From Candidatus Bathyarchaeota archaeon (GTDB lineage: Archaea; Thermoproteota; Bathyarchaeia; 40CM-2-53-6; RBG-13-38-9), in assembly GCA_026394315.1 (NCBI GenBank), contig JAPKYM010000213.1, positions 1 through 43,254 on the forward strand: a stretch of 43,254 nt of DNA, given 5' to 3'. The translations under genes were made by a program, and so were the position numbers. This document shows, one piece after another, positions 8,105-15,925 of this stretch (its first letter is position 1; each line of letters opens with the position of its first letter). The notes under the pieces were generated by a model. It searched no databases. It saw nothing but the letters and a program-made list of their open reading frames with translations, and was not told the origin of the DNA.

Positions 8105-11100
8105 TTAAGCACGCTCCTCTACAAGTAGCCTTGGAGCGATTCCTAGTGACATAAGCTCCTGTATCAGGAGTTTGAACGCATATGAGATGGATACAGGTGA
8201 GATCGTTGTCTTCTCGCCACAGACCCTGCATACGTACTTGTTCTGACGTGAATCATAGTACGCCATTAGGCCACATTTTTCACACACCGTTGCGGTATAA
8301 CGATCAGATTCATCAAGCAACCTGTCCCTGAGAAGGGCAGACGCACCGTGGCCAATCAGACAGTCCCTTTCCATCTCGCCGAACCTTAGACCACCGCCTC
8401 TGGCTCTGCCTTCCGTTGGTTGCCTAGTCAGCATCTGGACCTGGCCCCTGGCTCGGGCATGCATCTTGTCGGCGACCATATGGTGCAGTTTCTGATAATA
8501 GACTAGCCCAGTGTATATATCTGCTTCAAGCTTCTTACCGCTCATTCCATTGTAGAAGACCTCTCGGCCATTGTACTCTAACCCTAGCTTCACCAAAGCC
8601 TCTTGGAGGGTTGAGGGTTCATCGTTGCTGAAAGGGGTCCCGTCGATTGGAAATCCCATCATAGCTCCCACTTTGCCGGCTATTGACTCCACAAATTGCC
8701 CTACTGTCATTCTTGAGGGGATGGCGTGAGGATTTATTACAACATCGGGTACGATCCCAGATTCCGAAAAAGGCATGTCCTCCTTCGGAACCAGTAATCC
8801 TATTACCCCTTTCTGTCCATGTCTGGAAGCGAATTTATCGCCCAATTCTGGGATCCTTTGATTTCGAACCTTCACTTTTACCAGTTTGTTTCCCTCGATG
8901 GATTCTGTCAGGAATACTTGGTCAACAATTCCTGATTCTGAAGGTCGCATACAAACTGATGAATCTCTTTTGGTTGGTCCTCTTACCTCGAAGTCTTTGT
9001 ATTCTTCCAGAAATCTCGGTGGGCTGACTCTGCCGATAAGAACCATATTACCTGAGACCGGTGCCTCTGCGGAGATTAGTCCGTCCTCCTCAAGAAGCCT
9101 GTAGAATCGATCGCCTCTATAACCTCTTGTTCCGCCTTCCGGGATCTCGAATTTGTCCCTTAGGCCTCCTAGATACTGACGACTGTCAGCTTCGTAGACT
9201 TTGAAGAAGCTTGATCTAAGCAGTCCAAGATCTACTGAGGAGCGGTTTATGATTATGGCATCCTCCATATTGTAGCCTTGAAGTGATAGGACTGCTACAA
9301 CACAGTTTTGTCCTGAGGGTCGTCTCTCAAAATTTATACACTCCATAGGCTTTGTTCTTACCAAAGGAACTTGTGGGTAGTGCAGAATATGGGATCTTGA
9401 ATCTACCCTCGTTGAGAAGTTCGTGGCGAATACTCCTAAAGCCTGCTTCCCCATTGCTGACTCGTATGCATTTCTTGGCGACTGATTGTGCTCGGCATAG
9501 GGTATCAGTGAGGAGCAGATACCCATGATAGTGTAGGGAGCAAGCTCAAGATGCGTGGTACTGTTAGTGATTTTAGATACTTCAATAGCTACAAGTGTAT
9601 CTTCTTCCTCGTCAGCGTCCAGGTACTCAACTATTCCTTGCTTGATAAGGTCTGACCAACTTGTTTCTCCGCTGTTCATCCTTTCAGCGATCTCGTCTGT
9701 AAGTTTGGACTTTCCATTCTGAACTACTATCAGCGGTCTTCTAACCCTTCCAGAGTCACAGTTCACATAGATCTCAGTGTTGGCTTTCTCATGTCTGAGC
9801 TGAGTGTAGGCCACATTAACTTCTGAGCTCAGCTCACCCTTCCTTCTCATGTCACGAATATTCTCAACAAAGGCCTTCGGATCCATTACGTAGCCAGCGA
9901 TTATACCATCAACGGTGACCTTAGCACCGCTCTTCCTCACTTTACGATCTGCTTTTTCCAGAGGCAGAAGATCTAGATTTGTAAGTGTTCTAACAACTTC
10001 CCGTGGATCAATTCCAACAGAGATTATTGCCGAGAGTGCCAGATTCTTGACCAGACCACAATTGGATCCTTCAGGAGTCTCGTTCGGGCAAAGCCTTCCC
10101 CAATGGGTTGGATGCAGATCTCTTGCTTGGAGGTTAGGTTGGCTTCTGCTCAATGGCGACTGAAGTCTTCTTAAATGACTAAGAGTTGCCGGATAATTTG
10201 TCCTATCAAGAAGCTGTGTGACGCCTATCCTGCCTCTGACCCAGTTCCCGGTTGCCATGGCATGTTGAATTCTCTCAGTGATTATTCCAGGCCTGATCGC
10301 GTTGGCTATAGAGAGTTCTACTGATCTTCTAATCGTTATCCTCTCGAGCTGGTACTTGAGGTCTCTGGCCAGATTCCTGAATGTTATTCTGAACAATTCT
10401 GCAAGAAGAGGCCCTGCAAGTTTCAGTCTCTTGTTAGAGTAGTGATCCTTGTCGTCAGGTTGCCTCCTACCAAGTTTCAACTCAACTATCTTAGCAATTA
10501 TCTCAGACAAGAAGTAGGATTTCTCTAGCCTGTTTTCAGGCATTCTACCTAAGTGTGGAAGGAAGTTTCTGTCTACTACGGTTTCAGCCTTCTTGGTTCT
10601 ATATTCAGCTATCTGTCCGGGAGCAAGTCTGTTACCTATGAACAGGAAGGCATCTTTACTAGACGTCACGTCCAGAGCTTTCTCGAAAGATCCCTCGAGT
10701 TCATTCTGAACCTCTTCATCAACTGACACTAATTCTGCTATCTTGACGTCTGCTTCAATTCCGAGAGCCTTCATGATGACAACGAAGGGTATATCCGCTG
10801 GCATCCCTGGCATTAAGACATAGATTGCGCCGTCGGTCTTCATAGTAACCTCAATTCGGGCTCTGAACCCAACTGTTGTTGAGAAGATCTTGGCCTTATA
10901 ATTCGGATTCAAACCCACCTTCTCAACATCAGCCAGAACACGGTTTGGAGCCAGATCTTCAAGTGCGACTACTACCCTTTCAGACCCGTTAATAAGGAAG
11001 TAGCCACCTGGGTCTAGAGGATCTTCACCGACTGAAACGAGCTCATCAGGAGTTAGTCTTGAAAGTGGACATATTGCGGACTTTAGCATTACAGGCAGAT

Positions 11101-11458
11101 CACCGATATATACAAGCTCTGTTGCACCCTCCTTCTCCCCTATGATCGGTGTCATCTCAAGATGCAGAGGTGCGGCATAGGTTAGATTTCTTATCCGCGC
11201 TTCAGCTGGATAGACTCGCCTCTCTGAGCCGTCTACCTCCATCACCCTCGGAGTTCCGATCTCGATCTTTCCAAGTTTTATTGTGAAGGGATTCTCCTCG
11301 ACCTCTATGGGGGTCTCTGCCACCTCATCAATTATGGATTGGAGGCCGGATTCGATGAACTCGGTATAGGAGTCTATGTGCTGTCTTACTAAGCCTGTCT
11401 CCTTGATGAATCCCTTCATTATGTTCCAAAGGGTTGATTCTGATCTGGATTCCTGCAA
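8105..11458 (-). CDS. rpoB: RNA polymerase second-largest subunit, unsplit B
   Basis: The 1,117-residue protein contains the whole beta-like subunit in one chain. The features seen are the lobe and fork segments, THWGRLCPNETPEGSNCGLV, the GYNMEDAIIIN motif, the catalytic-site GDKFASRHGQKGVIG and a C-terminal zinc ribbon (CEKCGLMAYYD...YVCRVCGEK). Many methanogens split this subunit into B'' and B'; here it is whole. It starts 19 nt after rpoH and ends 2 nt before rpoA. The ATG at 11458 is used; a second ATG 13 codons later is possible. Confidence 0.98.
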   Translation of the reverse strand: MQESRSESTLWNIMKGFIKETGLVRQHIDSYTEFIESGLQSIIDEVAETPIEVEENPFTIKLGKIEIGTPRVMEVDGSERRVYPAEARIRNLTYAAPLHLEMTPIIGEKEGATELVYIGDLPVMLKSAICPLSRLTPDELVSVGEDPLDPGGYFLINGSERVVVALEDLAPNRVLADVEKVGLNPNYKAKIFSTTVGFRARIEVTMKTDGAIYVLMPGMPADIPFVVIMKALGIEADVKIAELVSVDEEVQNELEGSFEKALDVTSSKDAFLFIGNRLAPGQIAEYRTKKAETVVDRNFLPHLGRMPENRLEKSYFLSEIIAKIVELKLGRRQPDDKDHYSNKRLKLAGPLLAELFRITFRNLARDLKYQLERITIRRSVELSIANAIRPGIITERIQHAMATGNWVRGRIGVTQLLDRTNYPATLSHLRRLQSPLSRSQPNLQARDLHPTHWGRLCPNETPEGSNCGLVKNLALSAIISVGIDPREVVRTLTNLDLLPLEKADRKVRKSGAKVTVDGIIAGYVMDPKAFVENIRDMRRKGELSSEVNVAYTQLRHEKANTEIYVNCDSGRVRRPLIVVQNGKSKLTDEIAERMNSGETSWSDLIKQGIVEYLDADEEEDTLVAIEVSKITNSTTHLELAPYTIMGICSSLIPYAEHNQSPRNAYESAMGKQALGVFATNFSTRVDSRSHILHYPQVPLVRTKPMECINFERRPSGQNCVVAVLSLQGYNMEDAIIINRSSVDLGLLRSSFFKVYEADSRQYLGGLRDKFEIPEGGTRGYRGDRFYRLLEEDGLISAEAPVSGNMVLIGRVSPPRFLEEYKDFEVRGPTKRDSSVCMRPSESGIVDQVFLTESIEGNKLVKVKVRNQRIPELGDKFASRHGQKGVIGLLVPKEDMPFSESGIVPDVVINPHAIPSRMTVGQFVESIAGKVGAMMGFPIDGTPFSNDEPSTLQEALVKLGLEYNGREVFYNGMSGKKLEADIYTGLVYYQKLHHMVADKMHARARGQVQMLTRQPTEGRARGGGLRFGEMERDCLIGHGASALLRDRLLDESDRYTATVCEKCGLMAYYDSRQNKYVCRVCGEKTTISPVSISYAFKLLIQELMSLGIAPRLLVEERA

Positions 11459-11477
11459 GAACTAATCATACCTCATT

Positions 11478-11732
11478 TCAATCTTCAACAACATTACGGT
11501 AAATCACTACTTCTCCAGCCGTCGAGCTCCTCCGAACTATCTTGAGGACATCTCCAGGCTTTGCGTCTATAGCCAATACGGCCGGATCTGAGGCACGTAT
11601 TGATGGGAGTTGGTAGGACTTTATTCGGTGCCTGGCCAAGAGTTCCTCTAGCTCTTTCTTTGAAAGGATCGTATGCTGCGGAACCAGTTCATGTTCGAAG
11701 GTGAAGTCTCTCTTCTTTATTTCCTTAGTCAA
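11478..11732 (-). CDS. rpoH: RNA polymerase subunit H (Rpb5 C-terminal-like)
   Basis: The 84-residue product matches archaeal Rpo[22 protein letters not shown], then [16 protein letters not shown], then a final [20 protein letters not shown]. It forms part of the jaw of the polymerase. It opens the operon; a TTG at 11732 is the start that gives the standard length. A TATA-like element lies about 95 nt upstream, and the transposon-like element ends just beyond it. Confidence 0.96.
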   Translation of the reverse strand: MTKEIKKRDFTFEHELVPQHTILSKKELEELLARHRIKSYQLPSIRASDPAVLAIDAKPGDVLKIVRRSSTAGEVVIYRNVVED

Positions 11733-11824
11733 TCAGGACAACTGCTCCTAGCCGGAGAAAAAGCTCCTCACCATGAGCTTGGAGGACTCTGATATGGAGC
11801 TTGCTATTAGCAAAAATGATCATT

Positions 11825-11836
11825 CTAATAAATATT
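11825..11836 (-). promoter_or_regulatory. TATA-like promoter element of the rpoH operon
   Basis: The minus strand reads AATATTTATTAG, followed by a leader of about 70 nt before rpoH. The target-site duplication of the adjacent element (11838-11846) covers the position expected for the BRE, so the insertion preserved these nine bases but replaced everything further upstream. Confidence 0.5.
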
Positions 11837-11837
11837 G

Positions 11838-11846
11838 TGCGAGCAT
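11838..11846. repeat. Left 9-bp target-site duplication
   Basis: TGCGAGCAT directly abuts the left terminal inverted repeat and is repeated perfectly in direct orientation at 14194-14202. Confidence 0.85.
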
Positions 11847-11916
11847 GGTTCTGGCAAGTCTTCGGTTGATCCAGCCGACTGTAAAAAGTCGGTTGATCGG
11901 TTGGTTCTGGTAACTT
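11847..11916 (+). repeat. Left terminal inverted repeat (70 bp)
   Basis: It begins GGTTCTGGCAAGTC and ends TTCTGGTAACTT. GGTTCTGG is repeated internally at 11903-11910, and a hairpin CCGACT-GTAAAA-AGTCGG lies at 11875-11892. Such repeated subsites are typical of transposase binding ends. Confidence 0.88.
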
Positions 11917-12032
11917 GACGGGTGGTTTAATGGAATTCTTCCGCCTGTTAAGTTTCGGGGGACTTTTCGAGTACATGGCAATTGGGGTAACTAATATTCA
12001 TTTCGCTAACAGTTCTCGCTTGGCGGAAATTA

Positions 12033-12767
12033 TTGCATCCACTTGAAAGAGCAGGATGGACATGCGGCTTCATTATGCTAATAATCATGATAATCACTTG
12101 GCTGGTAGGCGACATTCCTTTCCAGTGGAAAGCATTGTTTTCAGTCATATCCATTGTCATTATTGGAATTACTGCTTTCTGGAGAAGGATCAGAGGCTTC
12201 AAGCCGCCTAAACTGCTCGTCAAGCGAGCAGAGTTGAGTCCAGAGGAAGAAACGAGGGAAATTCGTGTCCGATTTCGTAATGGTCAAGAGAAGTTACATG
12301 AAGCTCGGTTTTACTTCGTTACAGTTGAGAATGTTGAAGGTAAAAGAATCAAAGGATTGCGACCATGTATTTACCTCCATTATAATATGTTGATCGTGTC
12401 GCCGTACGGCAAGCCCTTAATCAACGTGGATTATCAGGGGCCTCTATGGGAGTTTGAGCAAAAAGGGCTACAAGCTTACCTTGATGCCCTCATGAATGAC
12501 GGAAAGAAAGTAAAGGAGAGCGTTAGCTTTCCTCCAGATAAGAGAGCGTCCGTAACATTTGCCCTTTTCCTCACTTTGAAGGATTTTCCGTGGTTGGATA
12601 TTCCCGCAGACAAAAAACGCTATCACCCTATCCCATCTAAGTTCCGCATCAAGTTAGCCTTTAGGACGGAGGACTTGCTTCCTTACCATGTGGCAACATA
12701 CGAGATAAATGCCCAACAAACGTGGGATAAGATTGGTGTCGAAGAAGTTCAAGTTAAAGAAACTTAG
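12033..12767 (+). CDS. Unknown protein with two N-terminal membrane helices
   Basis: I do not recognise this 244-residue protein. Residues about 10-26 and 32-50 are strongly hydrophobic and form a helical hairpin; the next residues are basic (FWRRIRGFKPP), placing the remaining 190 residues in the cytoplasm. That domain alternates strands and charged turns (for example REIRVRFRNGQEKLHEARFYF) and looks beta-rich. The start shown is TTG; an ATG at 12072 would shorten the first helix. It is the first and largest cargo gene of the element. Its stop codon overlaps the stop of a minus-strand open frame. It could be a membrane effector or an exclusion-type protein, but nothing in the sequence decides this. 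Confidence 0.6.
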   Translation: MHPLERAGWTCGFIMLIIMIITWLVGDIPFQWKALFSVISIVIIGITAFWRRIRGFKPPKLLVKRAELSPEEETREIRVRFRNGQEKLHEARFYFVTVENVEGKRIKGLRPCIYLHYNMLIVSPYGKPLINVDYQGPLWEFEQKGLQAYLDALMNDGKKVKESVSFPPDKRASVTFALFLTLKDFPWLDIPADKKRYHPIPSKFRIKLAFRTEDLLPYHVATYEINAQQTWDKIGVEEVQVKET

Positions 12768-12910
12768 GTTCTCTCAAATTTCAAGAGTTGTCTTAGCAAT
12801 TCCAAGTCGCGTTCGCACCCTTCAATGATCGATTTCAATCCCAATCTCCGTATGCGTGTAAGCAGAGTCGTGTAACCTTTGAGGCGTTTGCCTTCTAGAT
12901 AGGCTTCACG
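12764..12910 (-). pseudogene. Possible gene remnant: 48-codon open stretch without a start
   Basis: This frame reads protein-like sequence rich in Leu, Arg and Glu (REAYLEGKRLKGY ... ERDLELLRQLLKFERT) and ends in a stop overlapping that of the 244-residue gene. It has no start codon; a stop precedes it at 12911-12913, and an ATG lies immediately beyond in another frame. It may be the tail of a degraded gene of the element. Low confidence. Confidence 0.25.
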
Positions 12911-12974
12911 TCATAACCAACGACAGAAACCTAAATAAAGAAATTTATGCTCAAGTTCTGATTCCTAGTAGCCA

Positions 12975-13193
12975 TTGGCTTGCACTATTATCACTTCAAA
13001 ACACGCTTTTGAAAGGCAGGAAGAGAGAGGCATAAGTCCAGATGAGGTTCGCAATGCCATGATGAGAGGTTCGAAACATAAGAATTCAGATGGGACTATG
13101 ACTGCCAAGTATGGATCATGTGAAGTGGTTTATAAGAGTCCACGACAATGGAGACAGTTCGTGATAACTGTCAAAATCGTCTCTGGTGAATGA
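12975..13193 (+). CDS. DUF4258-type putative toxin
   Basis: The 72-residue protein has the DUF4258 pattern: an N-terminal strand, SKHAFERQEERGIS (His, Arg and the ERGIS turn), a helix DEVRNAMMRG and two C-terminal strands ending in QFVITVKI. DUF4258 proteins are related to the RelE/HigB fold and often pair with YgiT-type zinc-finger antitoxins. The TTG start lies about 30 nt from a TATA-like AAATTTATGC, which suggests a leaderless transcript. The stop codon overlaps the ATG of the next gene (ATGA at 13190-13193), which supports a co-translated toxin-antitoxin pair. The order toxin first, antitoxin second is the same as in mqsRA and higBA. Toxin activity is inferred from the family. Confidence 0.68.
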   Translation: MACTIITSKHAFERQEERGISPDEVRNAMMRGSKHKNSDGTMTAKYGSCEVVYKSPRQWRQFVITVKIVSGE

Positions 13194-13563
13194 ACGATAT
13201 GGAAGAGTGCCTATTTGCTCAGGCCGCCTAAAAGAAGCGAAGGTGACCGTGGAGATTTCGGGAGCAAAACTCGGAAGTTTCGATGGTCTACAATGTGAGA
13301 GATGTGGCGAAGAGTTTCTTTTGCCAAAGTCAACGAATGTTGCACATGCGACAGCACTGAGCAAGAATCTTTTTGGTAAGTTGAAGGAACCCGAATCAAT
13401 GTCTACTCTACCACATGAATCACTAGCTTACGAAATTCGATCCGTAGGTACAGTAGTGACTCCCCTAACATCTACGAATGAAATAAGCTTGGCTAATTAT
13501 GAAGTTGAGATATCAACAAGCCTAACGGGTTCCTCTGTTGAGATAACTGCTAAATGCGAGTGA
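13186..13563 (+). CDS. YgiT/MqsA-type zinc-finger putative antitoxin, frameshifted at its N-terminus
   Basis: The reading frame encodes 125 residues with VPICSGRLKEAKVTVEISG followed by LQCERCGEEFLLP. YgiT-type fingers have CPxCGG...CxxCGE; here the first Cys is missing in this frame. It is present one frame away: the ATG at 13190, overlapping the toxin stop, reads MNDMEEC and then stops at TAA. Adding one C at 13211 joins the two frames as MNDMEECPICSGRL, a perfect first half of the finger. So a base was lost (in the genome or in assembly), or a short GTG-started version is made. The C-terminal 65 residues show no recognisable helix-turn-helix, unlike MqsA. It should neutralise the toxin encoded upstream. 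Confidence 0.6.
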   Translation: MNERYGRVPICSGRLKEAKVTVEISGAKLGSFDGLQCERCGEEFLLPKSTNVAHATALSKNLFGKLKEPESMSTLPHESLAYEIRSVGTVVTPLTSTNEISLANYEVEISTSLTGSSVEITAKCE

Positions 13564-13569
13564 TGGCCT

Positions 13570-14061
13570 TTGGCTTCAATGCCGAAAGGCACCGTATCCA
13601 AGGAACGTTTCGTAGATGTTGATTTTGAAGTTGTTAAGGAACCTTGGAACAAGTATCAATTAGATGATAATGCTATTCTCAAAGTCAAACTTGTTCTAAC
13701 TCTACTTCGTAGAAAAGAACTGTTACGACCTGATGGAAGTGTCGAGAAGATTGTCGGCTTTAGTTTTGACAGTCAAAATGTCACCACCGTACAGAGCGTC
13801 CCTGAATCCTTGAAGGGGTCTCCTTCTACAGAGTCCTACGATCCAAAACAACTTGAATCTTCCATAGTCCAAGATGACATTGGCTATACCACACTTGCCG
13901 AGGAATGGAATGAATATCTCGATGAAACTGGAGAAAAAGTTCGAATGAAAACAACTGTAGGCAGAGTGGCAAGAACAAGTAAATTTGACAAGCATGGAAA
14001 TCCTGTGTATCTTGTTTCATCGCATGGAATAGCTGACATAAAGGTTCGAAAACCATCCTAG
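13570..14061 (+). CDS. Unknown cargo protein of the element
   Basis: I do not recognise this 163-residue soluble protein. It has no membrane helix and no Cys. The N-terminal half looks strand-rich (RFVDVDFEVV, NAILKVKLVLTLLRRKELLR) and the C-terminal part ends in NPVYLVSSHGIADIKVRKP. It starts 6 nt after the zinc-finger gene, with TTG 13570 or ATG 13579, so it is probably co-transcribed with the toxin-antitoxin pair. Its stop is about 60 nt before the right inverted repeat. It might be a third component of the module. Confidence 0.55.
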   Translation: MASMPKGTVSKERFVDVDFEVVKEPWNKYQLDDNAILKVKLVLTLLRRKELLRPDGSVEKIVGFSFDSQNVTTVQSVPESLKGSPSTESYDPKQLESSIVQDDIGYTTLAEEWNEYLDETGEKVRMKTTVGRVARTSKFDKHGNPVYLVSSHGIADIKVRKPS

Positions 14062-14123
14062 ATTGGTGCCTTTTGACCACCCAGAAGTTAACAGGCCGAA
14101 AAAATCTGTTAGACTACCCACTT

Positions 14124-14193
14124 AAGTTACCAGAACCAACCGATCAACCGACTTTTTACAGTCGGCTGGATCAATCGAAGACTTGCCAGAACC
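14124..14193 (-). repeat. Right terminal inverted repeat (70 bp)
   Basis: This is the reverse complement of 11847-11916 with one mismatch (position 19 of the repeat). It contains the same hairpin and the same repeated GGTTCTGG subsite. Confidence 0.88.
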
Positions 14194-14202
14194 TGCGAGC
14201 AT
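14194..14202. repeat. Right 9-bp target-site duplication
   Basis: TGCGAGCAT directly follows the right inverted repeat and is identical to 11838-11846. Confidence 0.85.
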
Positions 14203-14236
14203 CGGCTTCAGAAACATCTTGTGGCCGATAGTATGG

Positions 14237-14256
14237 GCTGGCCGGCTAGCGCCAGC
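14237..14256. terminator. Stem-loop between the element and the minus-strand membrane protein gene
   Basis: GCTGGC (14237-14242) and GCCAGC (14251-14256) enclose CGGCTAGC. It lies just past the 3' end of the 260-residue gene and may act as a 3' stem-loop; no poly-T tract follows. Confidence 0.3.
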
Positions 14257-14272
14257 ACGCGCCGTTTCGCAT

Positions 14273-15055
14273 TCATCCTATTAATCTTGCTGATGTTTGG
14301 CCATCAGGGCCAAATTCGAAATCCAAATCAGTAGTCATCTGATGCATGACCAAGTTGGTATGGGCTTGGAGAATCTGAATTCTCAAGTCAATCCTAACCT
14401 TCACGTTTTCCTTGGGATTGGCAAGGACTATTCCCTGTCTTTGGAATGCCAAACTTCTGAGGCCGATCCAGAAAGTCACTTGGGGAACATCCGTGCCTAA
14501 CACCTTCGACTTCTCATCCCAAAGCGGGCTTTCCGAGTTTGTCTGAACATTTGACACCTTTGCAAAGTCTACCAATTTGTACATTCGTCCACTGAGGTTT
14601 ACTGTAGACTCTGCTGTATCCACAATACTGGACTCATAATACACAGGAAATCTGGATGGGGATGATATATTCATAGTGAGTTTGGTAGCTAGCAGAGCTT
14701 CACCATTGAGGTATTGTATTTGGGGTTTCTGCTCAATACTCATCGAAGTGATGTTGGCTATTCCGTGATTTCTAACCTCGCTCAACAACACCTCGGTCTC
14801 CCTCAGGATACTCTTAGCTTCCTCCATTTTTCTGGAGGCGTCAGCGAATACCCTGTTAGCTGCATCTAGTCTTGAAGTCGCCTCGTTGACGAGCACATCC
14901 ATCTCTCTCATATCTTGAGATACCTCAGCCAGCTGCACGTTTGAGTCTTGGGATAGCCTGTAGGCTTGAGAGTATAGATAGCCTGACCATATTGAGATGC
15001 TTAAGGTAACAATAATCGCGAGGGTGACAAAACGTTGTTGGGTCTGAGTTGACAT
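14273..15055 (-). CDS. Membrane-anchored coiled-coil protein of unknown function
   Basis: The 260-residue protein has one N-terminal membrane helix (about residues 10-28, FVTLAIIVTLSISIWSGYLY). Residues about 35-95 follow a heptad-like pattern rich in Ala, Glu, Leu and Arg and should form a coiled coil. The rest (about 100-260) is beta-rich with many Ser, Thr and Asn and ends in a D-L-D-F-E-F strand. An outward-facing domain on a signal anchor is the likely topology. A TATA-like AAATTATAGG lies about 30 nt upstream. It is monocistronic. No family recognised. Confidence 0.7.
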   Translation of the reverse strand: MSTQTQQRFVTLAIIVTLSISIWSGYLYSQAYRLSQDSNVQLAEVSQDMREMDVLVNEATSRLDAANRVFADASRKMEEAKSILRETEVLLSEVRNHGIANITSMSIEQKPQIQYLNGEALLATKLTMNISSPSRFPVYYESSIVDTAESTVNLSGRMYKLVDFAKVSNVQTNSESPLWDEKSKVLGTDVPQVTFWIGLRSLAFQRQGIVLANPKENVKVRIDLRIQILQAHTNLVMHQMTTDLDFEFGPDGQTSARLIG

Positions 15056-15268
15056 TTTGCGCTCTATTAACGTTAGGCTACCTATAATTTATCTTAATAT
15101 ATCGGAACAAGTTACGCGTTTCCATAGACATCTGAGGTCTCATCTGCGAATACAATTATGAAAATTGATTAGCAGATCTCGTTGGGATTGGACGTGCTTT
15201 TGTTGCAGAACAGAACTGCTCTATGAGGGCCATCGTAACTCTAAGAGAACCGAGATCTGAGGAACCGA

Positions 15269-15799
15269 CTAGTCTTTTCTTCTCAGATACAACTTGATAC
15301 CGTGGGACCTTAAGACTTCGACTATCATTGGTTTTGAGATCGCTCTCAGAAGCAGGTGTCCCAATAATCCTATGGCTATTACGCTTCCAACAAGGACTAA
15401 GAGCAATCCAGTTGCTAGGGGTACATTGAATATGTAGCTTAGGTAGCTTCCCACCACAAGGGTAACCGTTAAGATTTCGACCGCCGTGGCGTAAAGCCAG
15501 CTGCCTTTCAGCCTTGTACACCCAATCTTCCAGCCTAGAAGTGTTGCTGTGAAATTTGCTATTGCTCCTCCCAGAATATCGATGATTCCTAACCCACCGA
15601 AGAAATTGGATATGACGGCTCCAAGAGTTACACCCATGATTGCGGGCCATCCGAAGAGTATCGCAAGGGGTAACATAGCGTCGGCGACTCTTACTTGAAA
15701 TATGTTGAAACTTATTGACGTGAGGGAGATTACTGCTGCAGCATACAATGCTGTAAAAGCTGTTGTCAGAGAGAGTTCCTTCATTTTCTCCGAATTCAA
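15269..15799 (-). CDS. QueT-family transporter (putative queuosine/archaeosine precursor uptake)
   Basis: The 176-residue integral membrane protein has about five hydrophobic helices. The family signature of QueT-type proteins is visible: FNIFQVRVADAMLPLAILFGWPA followed by a G-x-x-I-S-N-F-F-G-G-L-G-I-I-D-I-L-G-G-A segment. QueT proteins are small substrate-binding components implicated in uptake of pre-Q bases. In archaea such a transporter may supply precursors for tRNA modification. The TTG at 15799 and an ATG five codons later are both usable starts. It is 126 nt downstream of cdhB, but a functional link to CODH is not evident. I saw no riboswitch-like structure upstream. Confidence 0.75.
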   Translation of the reverse strand: MNSEKMKELSLTTAFTALYAAAVISLTSISFNIFQVRVADAMLPLAILFGWPAIMGVTLGAVISNFFGGLGIIDILGGAIANFTATLLGWKIGCTRLKGSWLYATAVEILTVTLVVGSYLSYIFNVPLATGLLLVLVGSVIAIGLLGHLLLRAISKPMIVEVLRSHGIKLYLRRKD

Positions 15800-15925
15800 A
15801 GTTGCACTCCGACTCCGTGGTTTCTAGATTGGAACGGGCTGGAAAAACCAGCCGCCACATCTTCGCAGGATTATTGCAAGTTAGATAAGGCTTCTTTTCT
15901 TTGATCCAACCTAATCTTGGATTGT

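Larger units (their letters stand above)
11847..14193. mobile_element. Transposon-like element with 70-bp inverted ends and no recognisable transposase
   Basis: The segment is bounded by 70-bp inverted repeats (11847-11916 and 14124-14193) that match at 69 positions, and outside them by a perfect 9-bp direct repeat. That is the structure left by cut-and-paste or replicative transposition. Inside are four plus-strand ORFs (membrane protein, DUF4258-like toxin, YgiT-like zinc-finger protein, unknown protein) and one minus-strand open stretch lacking a start. None resembles a transposase, recombinase or DDE/RNase H protein. The element is therefore either non-autonomous, mobilised in trans, or uses an enzyme I do not recognise. 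I did not find the end sequence elsewhere in the window. Confidence 0.85.

Noticed and set aside
11847..14193. Casposon or integrative plasmid
   Set aside because: No Cas1, polymerase B, integrase or replication gene is present, and the ends with a 9-bp duplication fit a transposon-type insertion.
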